A stretch of DNA of 64,000 bases from the NCBI RefSeq assembly GCF_040833965.1, contig NZ_CP162143.1, forward strand, positions 186,001 to 250,000, given 5' to 3'. Under the pieces are notes generated by a model that had not been told where the DNA came from, did no database searches, and worked only from the letters and a program-made list of their open reading frames with translations. Positions 28,222 to 37,183 of the stretch are shown piece after piece. This DNA is from Leptospira sp. WS39.C2. Lineage in GTDB: Bacteria > Spirochaetota > Leptospiria > Leptospirales > Leptospiraceae. A program made the position numbers and the translations under genes. Each line of letters begins with the position of its first letter. The first letter of the stretch is position 1.

Positions 28222-29244
28222 ATGGGAAATAAAGTATGGGAAATCCAAGGGAATTTTGGAATCCAAAATCTAAAAGTAACAGAACGTGATATACCAGAAA
28301 CACTTGCTCCCAAAGAAGTACTCGTTCGCCTAACAGCGACTTCTCTCAATTATCGTGATTATTTAATGGTGATTGGCACTTACAACCCAAGGCAAAAACT
28401 CCCACTCATCCCTTGTTCTGATGGAGCTGGAGTAGTAGAAGCCGTAGGATCTGAGGTTACCCTTTGGAAAAAGGGAGACAGAGTCCTACCAATTTTCGCC
28501 CAAAAGTGGCTAGATGGTGCTCCCAATATGGACAATTTACGTTCTACCTTAGGTGGCCCAAATGACGGTTGTTTGGCGCATTATGGAAAATTTTCAGAAG
28601 AAGGACTTGTTGCCACCCCAAGCCACTTAAACGACAAAGAAGCAGCTACACTTGGATGTGCTGGCCTTACCGCTTATAATGCAGTTGTAAATTTTGGTGG
28701 GATTGAACCTGGTAGTGATGTACTTTGCCTTGGTACTGGTGGTGTTTCTTTATTTGCCTTACAGTTTGCCAAGATGATGGGAGCTCGTGTCATCATCACT
28801 TCTTCAAGTGATGAAAAATTGGTTCGTGCCAAATCTTTAGGTGCAGACGAAACCATTAACTATGCAAACAAAACCAATTGGGAACGTGATGTGCGAAAAC
28901 ACACCAAAATGGCAGGGGCTGATCTCATCATTGAAGTGGGTGGAGCTGGGACTATGCAAAAGTCGATGATGAGTGTAAAACCTTACGGAACGATTGCACT
29001 TATCGGTGTTCTTGCTGGTGGTGAGTCCAGTTTGTCGCTTTATCCCATCCTCATGCAAGGCGTGAAGGTACAAGGTGTCATTGTGGGAAGCCGCAGTGAC
29101 TTTGTCCAAATGAACCGTGCCATCGAACAAAACAAAATGAAACCCGTCGTGGACAAGGTATTTGGTTGGGAAGAAGTGCCGGAAGCTTTACAATACTTAC
29201 AAACGGGAAAACATTTTGGGAAAGTAGTTGTGAGTTGGGAATAA
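28222..29244 (+). CDS. Zinc-independent MDR-type (quinone-oxidoreductase-like) dehydrogenase
   Basis: The 340-residue medium-chain dehydrogenase/reductase has a GroES-like N-terminal domain ([24 protein letters not shown]) and a Rossmann nucleotide domain with [15 protein letters not shown] near residue 172. It lacks the usual catalytic zinc Cys/His set (the position reads N-Y-R-D), which places it with quinone oxidoreductase or enoyl-reductase-like members. The ATG at 28222 follows GGAAGGGAA; an upstream TTG at 28207 is discarded. It is divergent from the SDR gene and shares the 92-bp gap, possibly with overlapping control. Confidence 0.9.
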   Translation: MGNKVWEIQGNFGIQNLKVTERDIPETLAPKEVLVRLTATSLNYRDYLMVIGTYNPRQKLPLIPCSDGAGVVEAVGSEVTLWKKGDRVLPIFAQKWLDGAPNMDNLRSTLGGPNDGCLAHYGKFSEEGLVATPSHLNDKEAATLGCAGLTAYNAVVNFGGIEPGSDVLCLGTGGVSLFALQFAKMMGARVIITSSSDEKLVRAKSLGADETINYANKTNWERDVRKHTKMAGADLIIEVGGAGTMQKSMMSVKPYGTIALIGVLAGGESSLSLYPILMQGVKVQGVIVGSRSDFVQMNRAIEQNKMKPVVDKVFGWEEVPEALQYLQTGKHFGKVVVSWE

Positions 29245-29308
29245 ACATTTTTTACAATTGAGATGTATAAAATACTGATCGATTGTTAAGTGACATGACC
29301 CAGACCAA

Positions 29309-30130
29309 ATGACCAAAAGAATTTTTAGATTCATACTAATTGGCCTCTTCATTTTAGTATTAAATTCTTTTATATTCGAACGTTACATCATTCGTTTTCC
29401 AGTTTATGAAATCACATCGAAAAAAATTCCAAAAAGTTTTGATGGTTATCAAATTGCCGTAGTTTCTGATTTACATTATGGATTTCTGAATCCAGAATTT
29501 TGGATCCACTATGTGATAAGGTCCATCAATAACAAAAATCCTGATTTAATTGTTGGCCTTGGCGATTATGTGAAAAAAAGAAATTTTAACGAAGAATTAA
29601 TTGGTGTTTGGCCCCTACTCAAACTTTTGAAAGCCAAAGATACAGAAGTTTTTGTAAACGGCAACCATGACCATTGGGCTAATCATAAACTTGCTTTATC
29701 TCTATTAGAAGAAAGTAAAAAATCCCTTCGCAATCAAACTCTAAAAATCAAACGAGGGAATGATTCCATTACACTTGGTGGTTTAGGGGATTTTTGGGAA
29801 GATCATATACCGATCGATACTGTTTTTAAAAAAACAAACTCGAGCCAGTTTCGCATTGCAATTGGACACAATCCAGATTCTGCAGAGTCCTATCACACAG
29901 AAAAAATAGATTTGTTCATCATGGGGCATACACATGGAGGGCAAGTCAGAATCCCCTTCCTTAATTTTTCTCCCGTTTTACCCGTTAAAAACCAGAAATT
30001 TGATATGGGATTAAAAAAAACAAAATGGGATGAGTTAGTCTTTATCTCAGCAGGTATTGGTTGGTCCATTCTCCCTATTAGGTTCAATTGTCCTTCTGAA
30101 GTACCAATTCTGATCTTAAGGCATGAGTGA
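29309..30130 (+). CDS. Membrane-anchored metallophosphoesterase, YkuE-like
   Basis: The 273-residue protein has an N-terminal membrane helix (about 5-24) and a calcineurin-like catalytic domain with all metal motifs visible: SDLHYG, GLGDYVK, NGNHDHWA, GHNPD and GHTHGGQ. Phosphoesterases of this class act on lipid-linked or other phosphate esters; some YkuE/LpxH relatives act on UDP-2,3-diacylglucosamine. The anchor would place the active site at a membrane face, which fits a lipid substrate, but this is inference. Single gene, weak ribosome binding site. Confidence 0.88.
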   Translation: MTKRIFRFILIGLFILVLNSFIFERYIIRFPVYEITSKKIPKSFDGYQIAVVSDLHYGFLNPEFWIHYVIRSINNKNPDLIVGLGDYVKKRNFNEELIGVWPLLKLLKAKDTEVFVNGNHDHWANHKLALSLLEESKKSLRNQTLKIKRGNDSITLGGLGDFWEDHIPIDTVFKKTNSSQFRIAIGHNPDSAESYHTEKIDLFIMGHTHGGQVRIPFLNFSPVLPVKNQKFDMGLKKTKWDELVFISAGIGWSILPIRFNCPSEVPILILRHE

Positions 30131-30180
30131 AATTCGGAAACAAATACAAACTAATGTTATGCTACTAAATAAAAGTTTTT

Positions 30181-30672
30181 TCAATCGTTTCTAAACACAT
30201 TTCTTTTAGGAATTTTGAAATGAAAATTGATACCATTTTCTGACTCGAATGAATTCAATATTTCATCGCCTTCAATTTCAACAAAACCTTCCTTATTTCC
30301 GTATTTAATTTTGCTCATTATGGGAAAACAACTGGTGTTGCTTTTATTTAATACATTAGTCAGGTAAAAAGTAGACATTTCCGGGATTGTTAAATACAAT
30401 TTACAATTTTTGAAGGCAAGGTATCTATTTATATTCTCTTCCCATTGAGAATTTCGACTCTCACTGTTTCTCAACATTCCTGGTCTTTCAAAACATGATG
30501 GCAATTCCTTCAAACAATGGTCAAAACTTAGTTCCATTACAATCTCGGAATCCCTTGTATTTTCAATAGAAACCGTACCTACAAAATCACAATTAAGATT
30601 CAAAATGGAAAATGAAACTAGTAATACCACATAAAACAAGTGATTTGTAAAAAATGTCTTTTTAAAACTCAT
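30181..30672 (-). CDS. Predicted lipoprotein, unknown function
   Basis: The 163-residue precursor starts with a basic/hydrophobic signal sequence with lipobox LNLNC near residues 24-28. The mature part is short, with several cysteines (DHCLKE, PSCFER, NCKLYL, SCFPIM), suggesting disulphides. No family is recognised. The start at 30672 (ATG) is chosen over a TTG three codons upstream; an AAGGA lies about 10 bases before the ATG. The two downstream intergenic segments are AT-rich. Base composition is low in GC compared with core genes, which may mark a strain-variable gene. Confidence 0.6.
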   Translation of the reverse strand: MSFKKTFFTNHLFYVVLLVSFSILNLNCDFVGTVSIENTRDSEIVMELSFDHCLKELPSCFERPGMLRNSESRNSQWEENINRYLAFKNCKLYLTIPEMSTFYLTNVLNKSNTSCFPIMSKIKYGNKEGFVEIEGDEILNSFESENGINFHFKIPKRNVFRND

Positions 30673-30839
30673 TTGGACCAAGTTCCTTTGCCGAGAGAGT
30701 TGTGATCAAAATAAATATATACAAAACAAATGGAACTTTTATTTATTATTTTCTTTCAATAAATTAATTGAGTAAGTTTCTTAGTTCCACTCTCAAAGAT
30801 ACAATCTTTGTTAGTAAAATTCTGATTTTCAAAACCTTT

Positions 30840-31463
30840 TCATTTTAGTGAAAAAATCTTTTTTATCTTTTGGACCAACTGGTAAAAATTGTATTTAAAA
30901 GAGGATTCAAATTCTACATTCACAAGTACCCAAATATTCTCTGGATTTAGTGAAAAAACCCAATGTTCCATTTCCCATATTTTATCGTCTGGTCCTGTCA
31001 TCACCGGATGATACTCATCATAATAAGAAAAATAAACTTCAGCAAATATACGATGGATTTTATCTTTGTCTATATTTTCGATTTTAAATATCGTAAAGGA
31101 TTCGAGAGTGATGTATTGGAATTCAGAACTCCTGGGATTATTTTCCCTGTCTCCACTTGGAAACAAAATCTGGATTGGGCCTGTAATTGTAAAATCAAGA
31201 TTGTCCAATCTGTTTCTCATAATTGTTTGAAAGTTTGCCTTACAAAGTTCTTTGATAAATTCGACATGATCGAAATTCACAAATTTGTTTTTATTTTTTC
31301 GGCTTTGGATTCTAGAAGAAATGATTTCAATTGTGAGGGAGTAGAGGTAAAACAGAATTAATGAAAAAACGAAATAGTATAGTTTAAAATTCGTATCTAT
31401 CCATTCATTTCGATAGAAAAAGTAAAAACTAATGACAGCAAAAAAGTAAATGAAGTCCTTCAT
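30840..31463 (-). CDS. Membrane-associated protein of unknown function
   Basis: The 207-residue protein has two close N-terminal hydrophobic helices (about 3-16 and 25-45) followed by a soluble domain (about 55-205) with many charged and aromatic residues. The domain has an alternating beta-strand pattern and ends FSLK. No known motif is visible. It is isolated, low in GC and unrelated by sequence to its neighbours, so a strain-variable origin is possible. Confidence 0.5.
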   Translation of the reverse strand: MKDFIYFFAVISFYFFYRNEWIDTNFKLYYFVFSLILFYLYSLTIEIISSRIQSRKNKNKFVNFDHVEFIKELCKANFQTIMRNRLDNLDFTITGPIQILFPSGDRENNPRSSEFQYITLESFTIFKIENIDKDKIHRIFAEVYFSYYDEYHPVMTGPDDKIWEMEHWVFSLNPENIWVLVNVEFESSFKYNFYQLVQKIKKIFSLK

Positions 31464-31577
31464 ATCATTTTTTGTTCTTAAAATTCCAACTTTGAAAAAA
31501 TCACCTTTCCCAAAAGTTTCAAGGCAAATTCCATTTTTACAGAATTATTCACATAACATTGATTTTGTTTAGAAAAT

Positions 31578-32069
31578 TTATTTTGGCCGGATGGATTGGT
31601 CCATGATAAATTCGTAATGCAGAGTCGAACCAATTTGTCCCACAATTTTTGCGCCTAGTTTCGTATAAAAGGATTTACCTATCGAATTCAAATCACTAGC
31701 TACCCAACCAAGATGAGTCGCTTTGATTTGGAGCGCCAAATTGGTAAGTTTGGTAAATAATTTTTCTCCTATACCAAGACCTCTATATCCCTCTAGAAGG
31801 TAAAGATCATCCAACCAAATGGAAGGGAGACCTTTAAACGAGGAATAACGAATATGATACAGTGCCATCCCTATGGTTTGGCCCGATTCATGGATTGCTA
31901 AAAAAACAAAAGCAAAGGGATTTGGATTGAACATAGTATCTTTGATTTTGGTTTCATCCGTTGTGACGGTTCCATTAAAATCACCGAGGCTTCTATCAAA
32001 ATCAGCTTTTTTAAGAATTAACTGATAAATCTGCGGAATATCAGAGGGTTTCCCTTCTCGAATCAACAT
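31578..32069 (-). CDS. GNAT-family N-acetyltransferase
   Basis: The 163-residue protein has the full GNAT fold: the N-terminal strand MLIREGKPSDIPQIYQLI, the acetyl-CoA binding motif EGYRGLGIGEKL (R/Q-x-x-G-x-G/A type) near residues 92-103, and the closing motif FYTKLGAKIVG. It resembles spermidine- or amino-acid-type acetyltransferases of small length. The exact acceptor is unknown. Upstream lies a 345-bp AT-rich gap; downstream, the orphan membrane protein. Confidence 0.9.
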   Translation of the reverse strand: MLIREGKPSDIPQIYQLILKKADFDRSLGDFNGTVTTDETKIKDTMFNPNPFAFVFLAIHESGQTIGMALYHIRYSSFKGLPSIWLDDLYLLEGYRGLGIGEKLFTKLTNLALQIKATHLGWVASDLNSIGKSFYTKLGAKIVGQIGSTLHYEFIMDQSIRPK

Positions 32070-32414
32070 TTATAACCAGATTGGAATCGTTTTATAGAAT
32101 TTAAAGTAAAGAAATGGAGAAGGAACGAGTCTAGTACCAACGTTTTAGGAAATAATATTTATTTTCAGTAGGGACAATTCGTACAGGAGATACACATTAT
32201 TTTGAAATTTAGAACATATTGATGAACGAATTTACGAATTGCTAAAACTTGTTTTTGTGATAAGAACTAAAAAATAGTTAAAAAAGTACAAAATGTCCAT
32301 ATCTTATTAAGTTCTATATATTTTTGAACTTTTCTCATTCAATCTGTACGATTCTTGCATTCGCTTACCGGTATAGGAGAAGGCCCACCACTGTAGGTCT
32401 TTTGAAAACGAAAC
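32070..32414. other. 345-bp AT-rich intergenic region
   Basis: This gap separates the divergently transcribed acetyltransferase and porin genes and must hold both promoters. The only marked structure is an inverted repeat AAGTTC-N11-GAACTT at 32309-32331, about 85 bp upstream of the porin start. The porin leader has GGAGAAGG near 32377. No open frame or RNA gene is evident. Confidence 0.6.
32309..32331. promoter_or_regulatory. Inverted repeat upstream of the porin gene
   Basis: AAGTTC (32309-32314) and GAACTT (32326-32331) form a perfect 6-bp dyad with an 11-base AT-rich spacer, about 85 bp upstream of the start codon at 32415. Position suits a regulator site. Six-base dyads occur by chance in AT-rich DNA, so support is modest. 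Confidence 0.3.
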
Positions 32415-34163
32415 ATGCGAAGATCCCTCATTTTAATCCTAATGTTTTTGGCAATTAGTTATCCAGTCACTGCACAAACCAACTCACCGGAACCAAATGT
32501 CACAAGTCCCACTACCCCAATTCCGAATCCAAGTCCTTCCCTGCAACCAGTCCAAGAACCCAAACCAAATCCTGCACCCACTTGGTCTGATGGATTTAGT
32601 GCTGGTGCTCTTGTTCGGATCCGACCAGAGATGAAATATAATTTTGATTTTAATCGGAATACGAATGACAATGTCGATTTTACAGGTCAAAAAATCCAAT
32701 TCTTTGTCCAAAAAGAATTCACAAAAGACGTCATCGCCAAAGTAACATTCCAGGACAGCCGACTGTGGGGTGCAGAAAGAGGATCATTGACTGGTCTTTC
32801 AACTGCCAATGATGCAACTAGACAAAGTACAGATGTGCGTGAAGCTTTTGTAGAAATTAAAAATAATTTTGGTCTCCCCTTACACGTACAAGCTGGTCGT
32901 CAAATCCTACGTTATGGTGACGAACGATTGGTGGGTTCCCTTGATTGGACCAATGTAGGTAGGAGTTTTGATGGACTTCGTTTTAAGTGGGAAGACAAAT
33001 TTTTTTCTTCACATCTTTTTGTCACTTCGGTCAGCGAACGACACTCTGAAATCGCAGGTAATACAACCAATTTTGGCGTAAAATCCCAATACAATACTTA
33101 CCTCGACTGTCCTTATAACGGTACAAAAGTTTGTACAGCAAAAATTGATGCACAAAGACAAGAGTTAGGTGATTCTTATTTCACAGGTTTTTACAACACT
33201 CTCAAACCATCTGATTATTTTCATATTGATTTGTATTATTTGGGATTACAAAAAGAATACTTACGTACAAACAATTCCCTTGTCCTCACTACAGGTGAGG
33301 TGGGAAATCCCAATACACGTGCAGGGCGATGGGATGTCCTGCATACCTATGGTATCCGTGTGACTAACAAAACTCAGGCCAATAAAAAAGCGCTGCAAGC
33401 TATTGATTATTCCTTCGAATATGCAACTCAAACTGGAACAACAGGAAGGAATATTTCACCTAAGTGGGACACATTCCAAACCAATGTGAGTTTGGTTGAC
33501 CCACTCACCAATACTATGTACCAACAAAATTTTTATCGTGAAAAAGAACGTTATAAAACATTCGCCTTTGGTGCTGACATTGGTTATACGATTTCAAAAT
33601 TAAGGATGGGAGTTGCTTATGATGTGGGTAGTGGAGACCCAAATCGCACCGATGGATCTATCGCTTCTTTCCAAAACCTATTTCACACAAACCACTTATT
33701 TTATGGTATGGCTGACCAAGTCAGTTGGGTGAATATGAAATCAAAATCTGTCAATTTAAGTTATGCAACTGAATCTTATGGAACCTTTCGGATCGATTAT
33801 TTTGCCATTGAAAAACATAAATTACAGGATAGTTGGTATGACATCGCTGGTGTTGCAAAATCAGGTGCGAGTACTGAATCCATTTCGAATAACCAATACG
33901 ATGTAAGCCAGGTTTTGACAGAAAATGGAACAGGAAACAATCGTCCCGTATCTATGTTAGGTCGTTCCCTATTTCGCGAAGTGGATGTAAAATACAATCT
34001 ACCATACAAAAATATTCTATTAGAGTGTGGGTATAGTATGATCTTTGCGGGAGATGCCATCCAAAACAAAGTGAATGACCGAACTGTGAATGCAAACTTG
34101 TACACAAATCAATTCTCAAAAACAGCACAGTTTGCATATCTTATGGTTACGGCACAGTTCTAA
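32415..34163 (+). CDS. Alginate-export-type outer-membrane porin
   Basis: The 582-residue precursor has a signal peptide (cleavage after about residue 20, ending TAQ), a proline/asparagine-rich spacer (about 22-58), and a beta-barrel of many amphipathic strands (about 60-580) ending with AYLMVTAQF (terminal phenylalanine). The early barrel sequence (FQDSRLWGAERG, QAGRQILRYGDERLVG) fits the alginate_exp/AlgE-like family found in leptospires and other bacteria. The family is associated with export or uptake of small or polymeric solutes. Monocistronic. Confidence 0.8.
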   Translation: MRRSLILILMFLAISYPVTAQTNSPEPNVTSPTTPIPNPSPSLQPVQEPKPNPAPTWSDGFSAGALVRIRPEMKYNFDFNRNTNDNVDFTGQKIQFFVQKEFTKDVIAKVTFQDSRLWGAERGSLTGLSTANDATRQSTDVREAFVEIKNNFGLPLHVQAGRQILRYGDERLVGSLDWTNVGRSFDGLRFKWEDKFFSSHLFVTSVSERHSEIAGNTTNFGVKSQYNTYLDCPYNGTKVCTAKIDAQRQELGDSYFTGFYNTLKPSDYFHIDLYYLGLQKEYLRTNNSLVLTTGEVGNPNTRAGRWDVLHTYGIRVTNKTQANKKALQAIDYSFEYATQTGTTGRNISPKWDTFQTNVSLVDPLTNTMYQQNFYREKERYKTFAFGADIGYTISKLRMGVAYDVGSGDPNRTDGSIASFQNLFHTNHLFYGMADQVSWVNMKSKSVNLSYATESYGTFRIDYFAIEKHKLQDSWYDIAGVAKSGASTESISNNQYDVSQVLTENGTGNNRPVSMLGRSLFREVDVKYNLPYKNILLECGYSMIFAGDAIQNKVNDRTVNANLYTNQFSKTAQFAYLMVTAQF

Positions 34164-34233
34164 AAGGAAATTCTCATAAGGATACACGAAGCATCCATTC
34201 TTGTTTTGAACCACTTCAGAACAAGGGTAGAAA

Positions 34234-34923
34234 TCAGGTTGTATTAAAATCCTCAAATCCAAGGTACGATCGATAGAATAACCAACCAATCAAAACCACT
34301 TCTCCGATAAAGGTAAACATAGCAACCTCCCAATTATAACCAGCAACTAAAAGTTTACCGATCGCATCCACAGAATACCCAAGTCCCGCTACCACAACAA
34401 AGACCCCAATTATTTTCGATGTTTGTTTTGCAAAAAGAAATACCAGTCCCACAAGAAACAAGTGGATTCCAAATAATAATAATGAAAAATCCCAGAAGGA
34501 TTGGAAAGATTCATATAAATGTAGGACAGACGGACAAACATTTGTATTGCAAACAGAAGTGACAAATCCTTCATTTTCCACAAAAGGAAGGATCGAAAGT
34601 AAATTTTGTAATGCAACAACCAAAAGAACAGCATATACCAAACGAAAACATACAGCTAACAATGATAATCCGTAGTGAAGTGGTCTTAAAATCAAAAACA
34701 AACCCCAAGCAACAACCAAAAAGAGAAAGATCCCCAATCGGAGGGAAAATACTGATACCTTCAAATTGGCAATAGTGGCAGCAAGGTCACTTACAATAAA
34801 CAAACTCGGGAAAATTTGGAAGTAAACGATGGGAGCAATCAACGCCATGGCAAGTAATCCAATTCCAGTAAAAAGAGAAAGCGTGCGTAAGGAAAATTCT
34901 TTGGATGTGTTTGTGCGATTCAT
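34234..34923 (-). CDS. DUF4386 integral membrane protein
   Basis: This 229-residue polytopic protein has six predicted membrane helices (near 16-40, 60-85, 92-115, 140-165, 170-190 and 198-222) and an N-terminal SLRTLSLFTGIGLL segment typical of DUF4386. A cysteine pair (VCNTNVCPS) lies in the largest outside loop. Function unknown; members are usually single genes with stress-linked or orphan expression. The upstream sequence is the start of a roughly 770-bp gap that opens the small-lipoprotein island. Confidence 0.75.
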   Translation of the reverse strand: MNRTNTSKEFSLRTLSLFTGIGLLAMALIAPIVYFQIFPSLFIVSDLAATIANLKVSVFSLRLGIFLFLVVAWGLFLILRPLHYGLSLLAVCFRLVYAVLLVVALQNLLSILPFVENEGFVTSVCNTNVCPSVLHLYESFQSFWDFSLLLFGIHLFLVGLVFLFAKQTSKIIGVFVVVAGLGYSVDAIGKLLVAGYNWEVAMFTFIGEVVLIGWLFYRSYLGFEDFNTT

Positions 34924-35329
34924 AGAGAAACCGTAACCATCCCATAAAGTTTCGAAGAATTTGTCATCTTTTTTTGGGGCGCCTCGAATCTGTTAGTGGA
35001 ACAATATGTGATCCTATCACGACCGCGCTATTCGCTCCAAACTTTCCGATTTACTTGTGGATTTACATTTTGTCGAAATGGGAAAGGATTTCCGCTACTA
35101 TCGCTGGCGCGGGAGGATGGGGAGAAAATATGGAAGGCGGGAGTTAATCGCAATACAAATAACAATCTTATGACGGTCAATAATCAAGTTTCATATAGAT
35201 GCCTGGGATTGAATGGATTTGCGCTTTTCGTTTACCACCCTACCCCTGCAAGGTATACGCATTGCAATTAACTGCCCTGTGTCAAAAAAGTATTGACGTA
35301 TCCCCCTCATCGATTCTCCACAAACCAAG

Positions 35330-35358
35330 AAATGGAATTTGCATATTGGATTCCATTT
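35330..35358. other. Perfect 9-bp hairpin
   Basis: AAATGGAAT (35330-35338) pairs exactly with ATTCCATTT (35350-35358) across an 11-base loop. Two bases later comes GTTAGGC, which fits the GTTRRRY core of integron attC sites; no complementary RYYYAAC core is found at a suitable distance, so that reading is unproven. Confidence 0.5.
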
Positions 35359-35499
35359 TCGTGTTAGGCGGACTCTACCACACATACTCTTGGAAACAAG
35401 CGCCAAAAAGAATAAACTCTATTTAACACTATAGGTTGCAAGTTTTAATTCTTTACATTTTTTCTTCAAGTTCATTGCTGTTTTTACTTAGCTCCTGAC

Positions 35500-35525
35500 T
35501 TAACGAACATTGTGTTCGCTATTAT
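35500..35525. repeat. 26-bp hairpin repeat, copy 1
   Basis: This 26-base block begins TTAACGAACATT and contains CGAACA-TTG-TGTTCG, a perfect 6-bp stem with a 3-base loop (35504-35518). It matches the block at 36668-36693 at 22 of 26 positions. In minus-strand reading the last codons would be N-S-E-H-N-V-R-stop, similar to the end of the protein encoded at 36668-37183. It may be a worn gene end or a recombination site. Confidence 0.7.
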
Positions 35526-35694
35526 AGTTTTGAAGAAACTCAGCTTATATATAATTTCTTACCCTTCATTATATACATTAAATCTTTTCAAAAGTCTGAT
35601 ATGGGAATTGCACTAAAGGCAATTGTCTACTAGTTTCGATATTTTTTTAAAAGTATAATCGTTACAGTTATAGCAACATTGTTTGTTACACAAT

Positions 35695-36099
35695 TCAATC
35701 TACAACTAAACCTTCTATGATGATCGTTCTACGAGAGTACAAAGCACGATTGGAAACAAAAAGCACTTGGGCTAATGTTGTGAGAGTCCGAATCACGGAA
35801 TCGGCTACATTTTCTTTTGATTCAATGCGAAGGTTCACAATTTTTTTGGCGTTTGGAAGTTCCTCTCGAAAGATATCATCGAGTTGGAGGGTGTCGATGG
35901 GTTGGGTATCAAACAAATACCAAGAAAGTTTGACCTCGATCCGGAAGGGCCGGTATTTTTCATTCGGTAATAATTCATTAGAAAAACTAACAGGGATTTT
36001 GGTATCAGTCAATTCATATTGGTAGTTAGCACAATGTGTTAGAACAACAAAAAAAGATAAGAGTAAAATAAGCTTAATTTGATTATGTGAAATCTTCAT
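35695..36099 (-). CDS. Small lipoprotein, unknown function
   Basis: The 134-residue precursor has a clear signal sequence with lipobox LTHC near residues 20-23. The mature domain is beta-rich and ends RRTIIIEGLVVD. The pattern resembles the small spirochete lipoproteins that pair in tandem, and the next gene upstream (36096-36482) encodes another of similar size and style with a 4-base overlap. They are surely cotranscribed and may be partners. Function unknown. Confidence 0.7.
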   Translation of the reverse strand: MKISHNQIKLILLLSFFVVLTHCANYQYELTDTKIPVSFSNELLPNEKYRPFRIEVKLSWYLFDTQPIDTLQLDDIFREELPNAKKIVNLRIESKENVADSVIRTLTTLAQVLFVSNRALYSRRTIIIEGLVVD

Positions 36100-36482
36100 T
36101 GGTTACCACCTTTATTTGTCGCATATAGATTTCCACGAATGTGGACAGTATAAGGCCGAACAATTCCGATTGTAATCAAATCATATACCCCATCCATAAA
36201 TTCATATTCTTCCGTGATTTTTAAATCTCCAATCTGTGTATTGGGATACTTTAGATAAATATCAGAGAAAAATTCATCTAAACTTTGGTCCCGCACATTG
36301 GAAAGACCCCAAAATAAATACACTCTTGTGTAAGTAAAATTGAAGGATTGGATTTTTTGGTATCCTTCTTCTTTGGTATACCCATTCAAACGGACTTTTT
36401 GTTTCCCCCAAGTTTGGTAATACGATGTATTGGCACATTGGAGGAAGAGGAATAGAAGGCTAAAAACGAATTTATGTTTCAT
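36096..36482 (-). CDS. Small lipoprotein, Bor-like style, unknown function
   Basis: The 128-residue precursor has a short signal peptide and lipobox LFLQC near residues 12-16. The mature part contains an aromatic stretch (YTRVYLFWGLSN) and ends near a compact beta domain. It resembles Bor/TRL-type small outer-membrane lipoproteins only in layout. Its stop overlaps the start of the following lipoprotein gene by four bases. The two-gene unit is bracketed by the 26-bp repeats. Confidence 0.65.
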   Translation of the reverse strand: MKHKFVFSLLFLFLQCANTSYYQTWGKQKVRLNGYTKEEGYQKIQSFNFTYTRVYLFWGLSNVRDQSLDEFFSDIYLKYPNTQIGDLKITEEYEFMDGVYDLITIGIVRPYTVHIRGNLYATNKGGNQ

Positions 36483-36667
36483 AAATCTCTCAATAACAAA
36501 TCATTGTACAGAACTGTCGTTAGATGGCAACTGTAAAAAACCGCATTCCCATTGACAAGCGTTATCTAAATTTATGTAAGAAGTTCTTTTGTTAGGAAGG
36601 AGAGAGAACGAACAGGGCAATCACACGGCTTCGCATCTTTGATTCCCGTTTACATCAAGCGTTTCAT

Positions 36668-36693
36668 TTAACGAATATCATGTTCGCTATCAT
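36668..36693. repeat. 26-bp hairpin repeat, copy 2
   Basis: This block begins TTAACGAATATC and shares 22 of 26 positions with 35500-35525. The stem CGAA(T/C)A...TGTTCG keeps 5 of 6 pairs. It coincides with the last codons and stop of the minus-strand gene 36668-37183. Together the two copies flank about 1.1 kb with two lipoprotein genes. Confidence 0.7.
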
Positions 36694-37183
36694 TATGTTG
36701 GCGAGGTTCAATACAATTTTTACGATATTTGGAGTTTAATTCTTCCTTTATATGTCTAGAAAAATCTTTGTGATTGTCAATGCCCGTGAAGAATGTATTA
36801 ACAGATGTATAGTCATTCCCACCATTAAATGATTTGATTACAAAATATTGACCTTTCTTTGGAGGGAAATATTCAAAACCCAAAACAGTGCTATCTAAAG
36901 CATAATGCAATTCGTTCCCATCCTTTAAATAATAATTGATCGAATACCTACGTGTCATTTTATTTTTAAAGTAATTTGCTCCAGATGATAAGTCAGAGAT
37001 AAAAATTTTATTCTCAACTGACTTCAGTTCCTTCCCATTTTCGCATCCGAAATAAAGCAAAAAATAACCTCTTTGATGCTTTTCTAGGATTATTTCCTGA
37101 ATGGTTCCTTCATGTTTACATGAAACTTGAAATAGGAACACTATGAATATATTAATAAAATTGAATAAATTAACTTTCATCAT
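36668..37183 (-). CDS. Predicted lipoprotein, unknown function
   Basis: The 171-residue precursor has a hydrophobic N-terminus and lipobox QVSC near residues 19-22. The mature protein is about 150 residues, beta-rich with many lysines, and ends E-P-R-Q-H-N-D-S-E-H-D-I-R. Its 3' end is formed by copy 2 of the 26-bp repeat, which suggests the coding end was supplied by the repeat. No family is recognised. The gene begins at 37183, about 475 bp from the ZIP gene. Confidence 0.6.
   Translation of the reverse strand: MMKVNLFNFINIFIVFLFQVSCKHEGTIQEIILEKHQRGYFLLYFGCENGKELKSVENKIFISDLSSGANYFKNKMTRRYSINYYLKDGNELHYALDSTVLGFEYFPPKKGQYFVIKSFNGGNDYTSVNTFFTGIDNHKDFSRHIKEELNSKYRKNCIEPRQHNDSEHDIR

Larger units (their letters stand above)
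34924..35694. other. 771-bp intergenic region with hairpins, no convincing gene
   Basis: No frame here has a believable start and protein. The first 200 bases are richer in GC and structured (GTGAT/ATCAC at about 35008-35020; CTTTCC near 35042 with GGAAAG near 35082). A perfect 9-bp hairpin lies at 35330-35358, and one copy of the 26-bp repeat at 35500-35525. The last part is AT-rich. The region looks like the edge of an accessory island with worn-out sequence. Confidence 0.6.

Noticed and set aside
34996..35271. Plus-strand frame of 91 codons in the 35-kb gap
   Set aside because: No ribosome binding site, poor start context and odd composition; it overlaps structured sequence.
35361..35367. 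GTTAGGC as a full integron attC site at the 35330-35358 hairpin
   Set aside because: The attC-like core lacks a partner RYYYAAC at a plausible spacing, so only the hairpin is reported.
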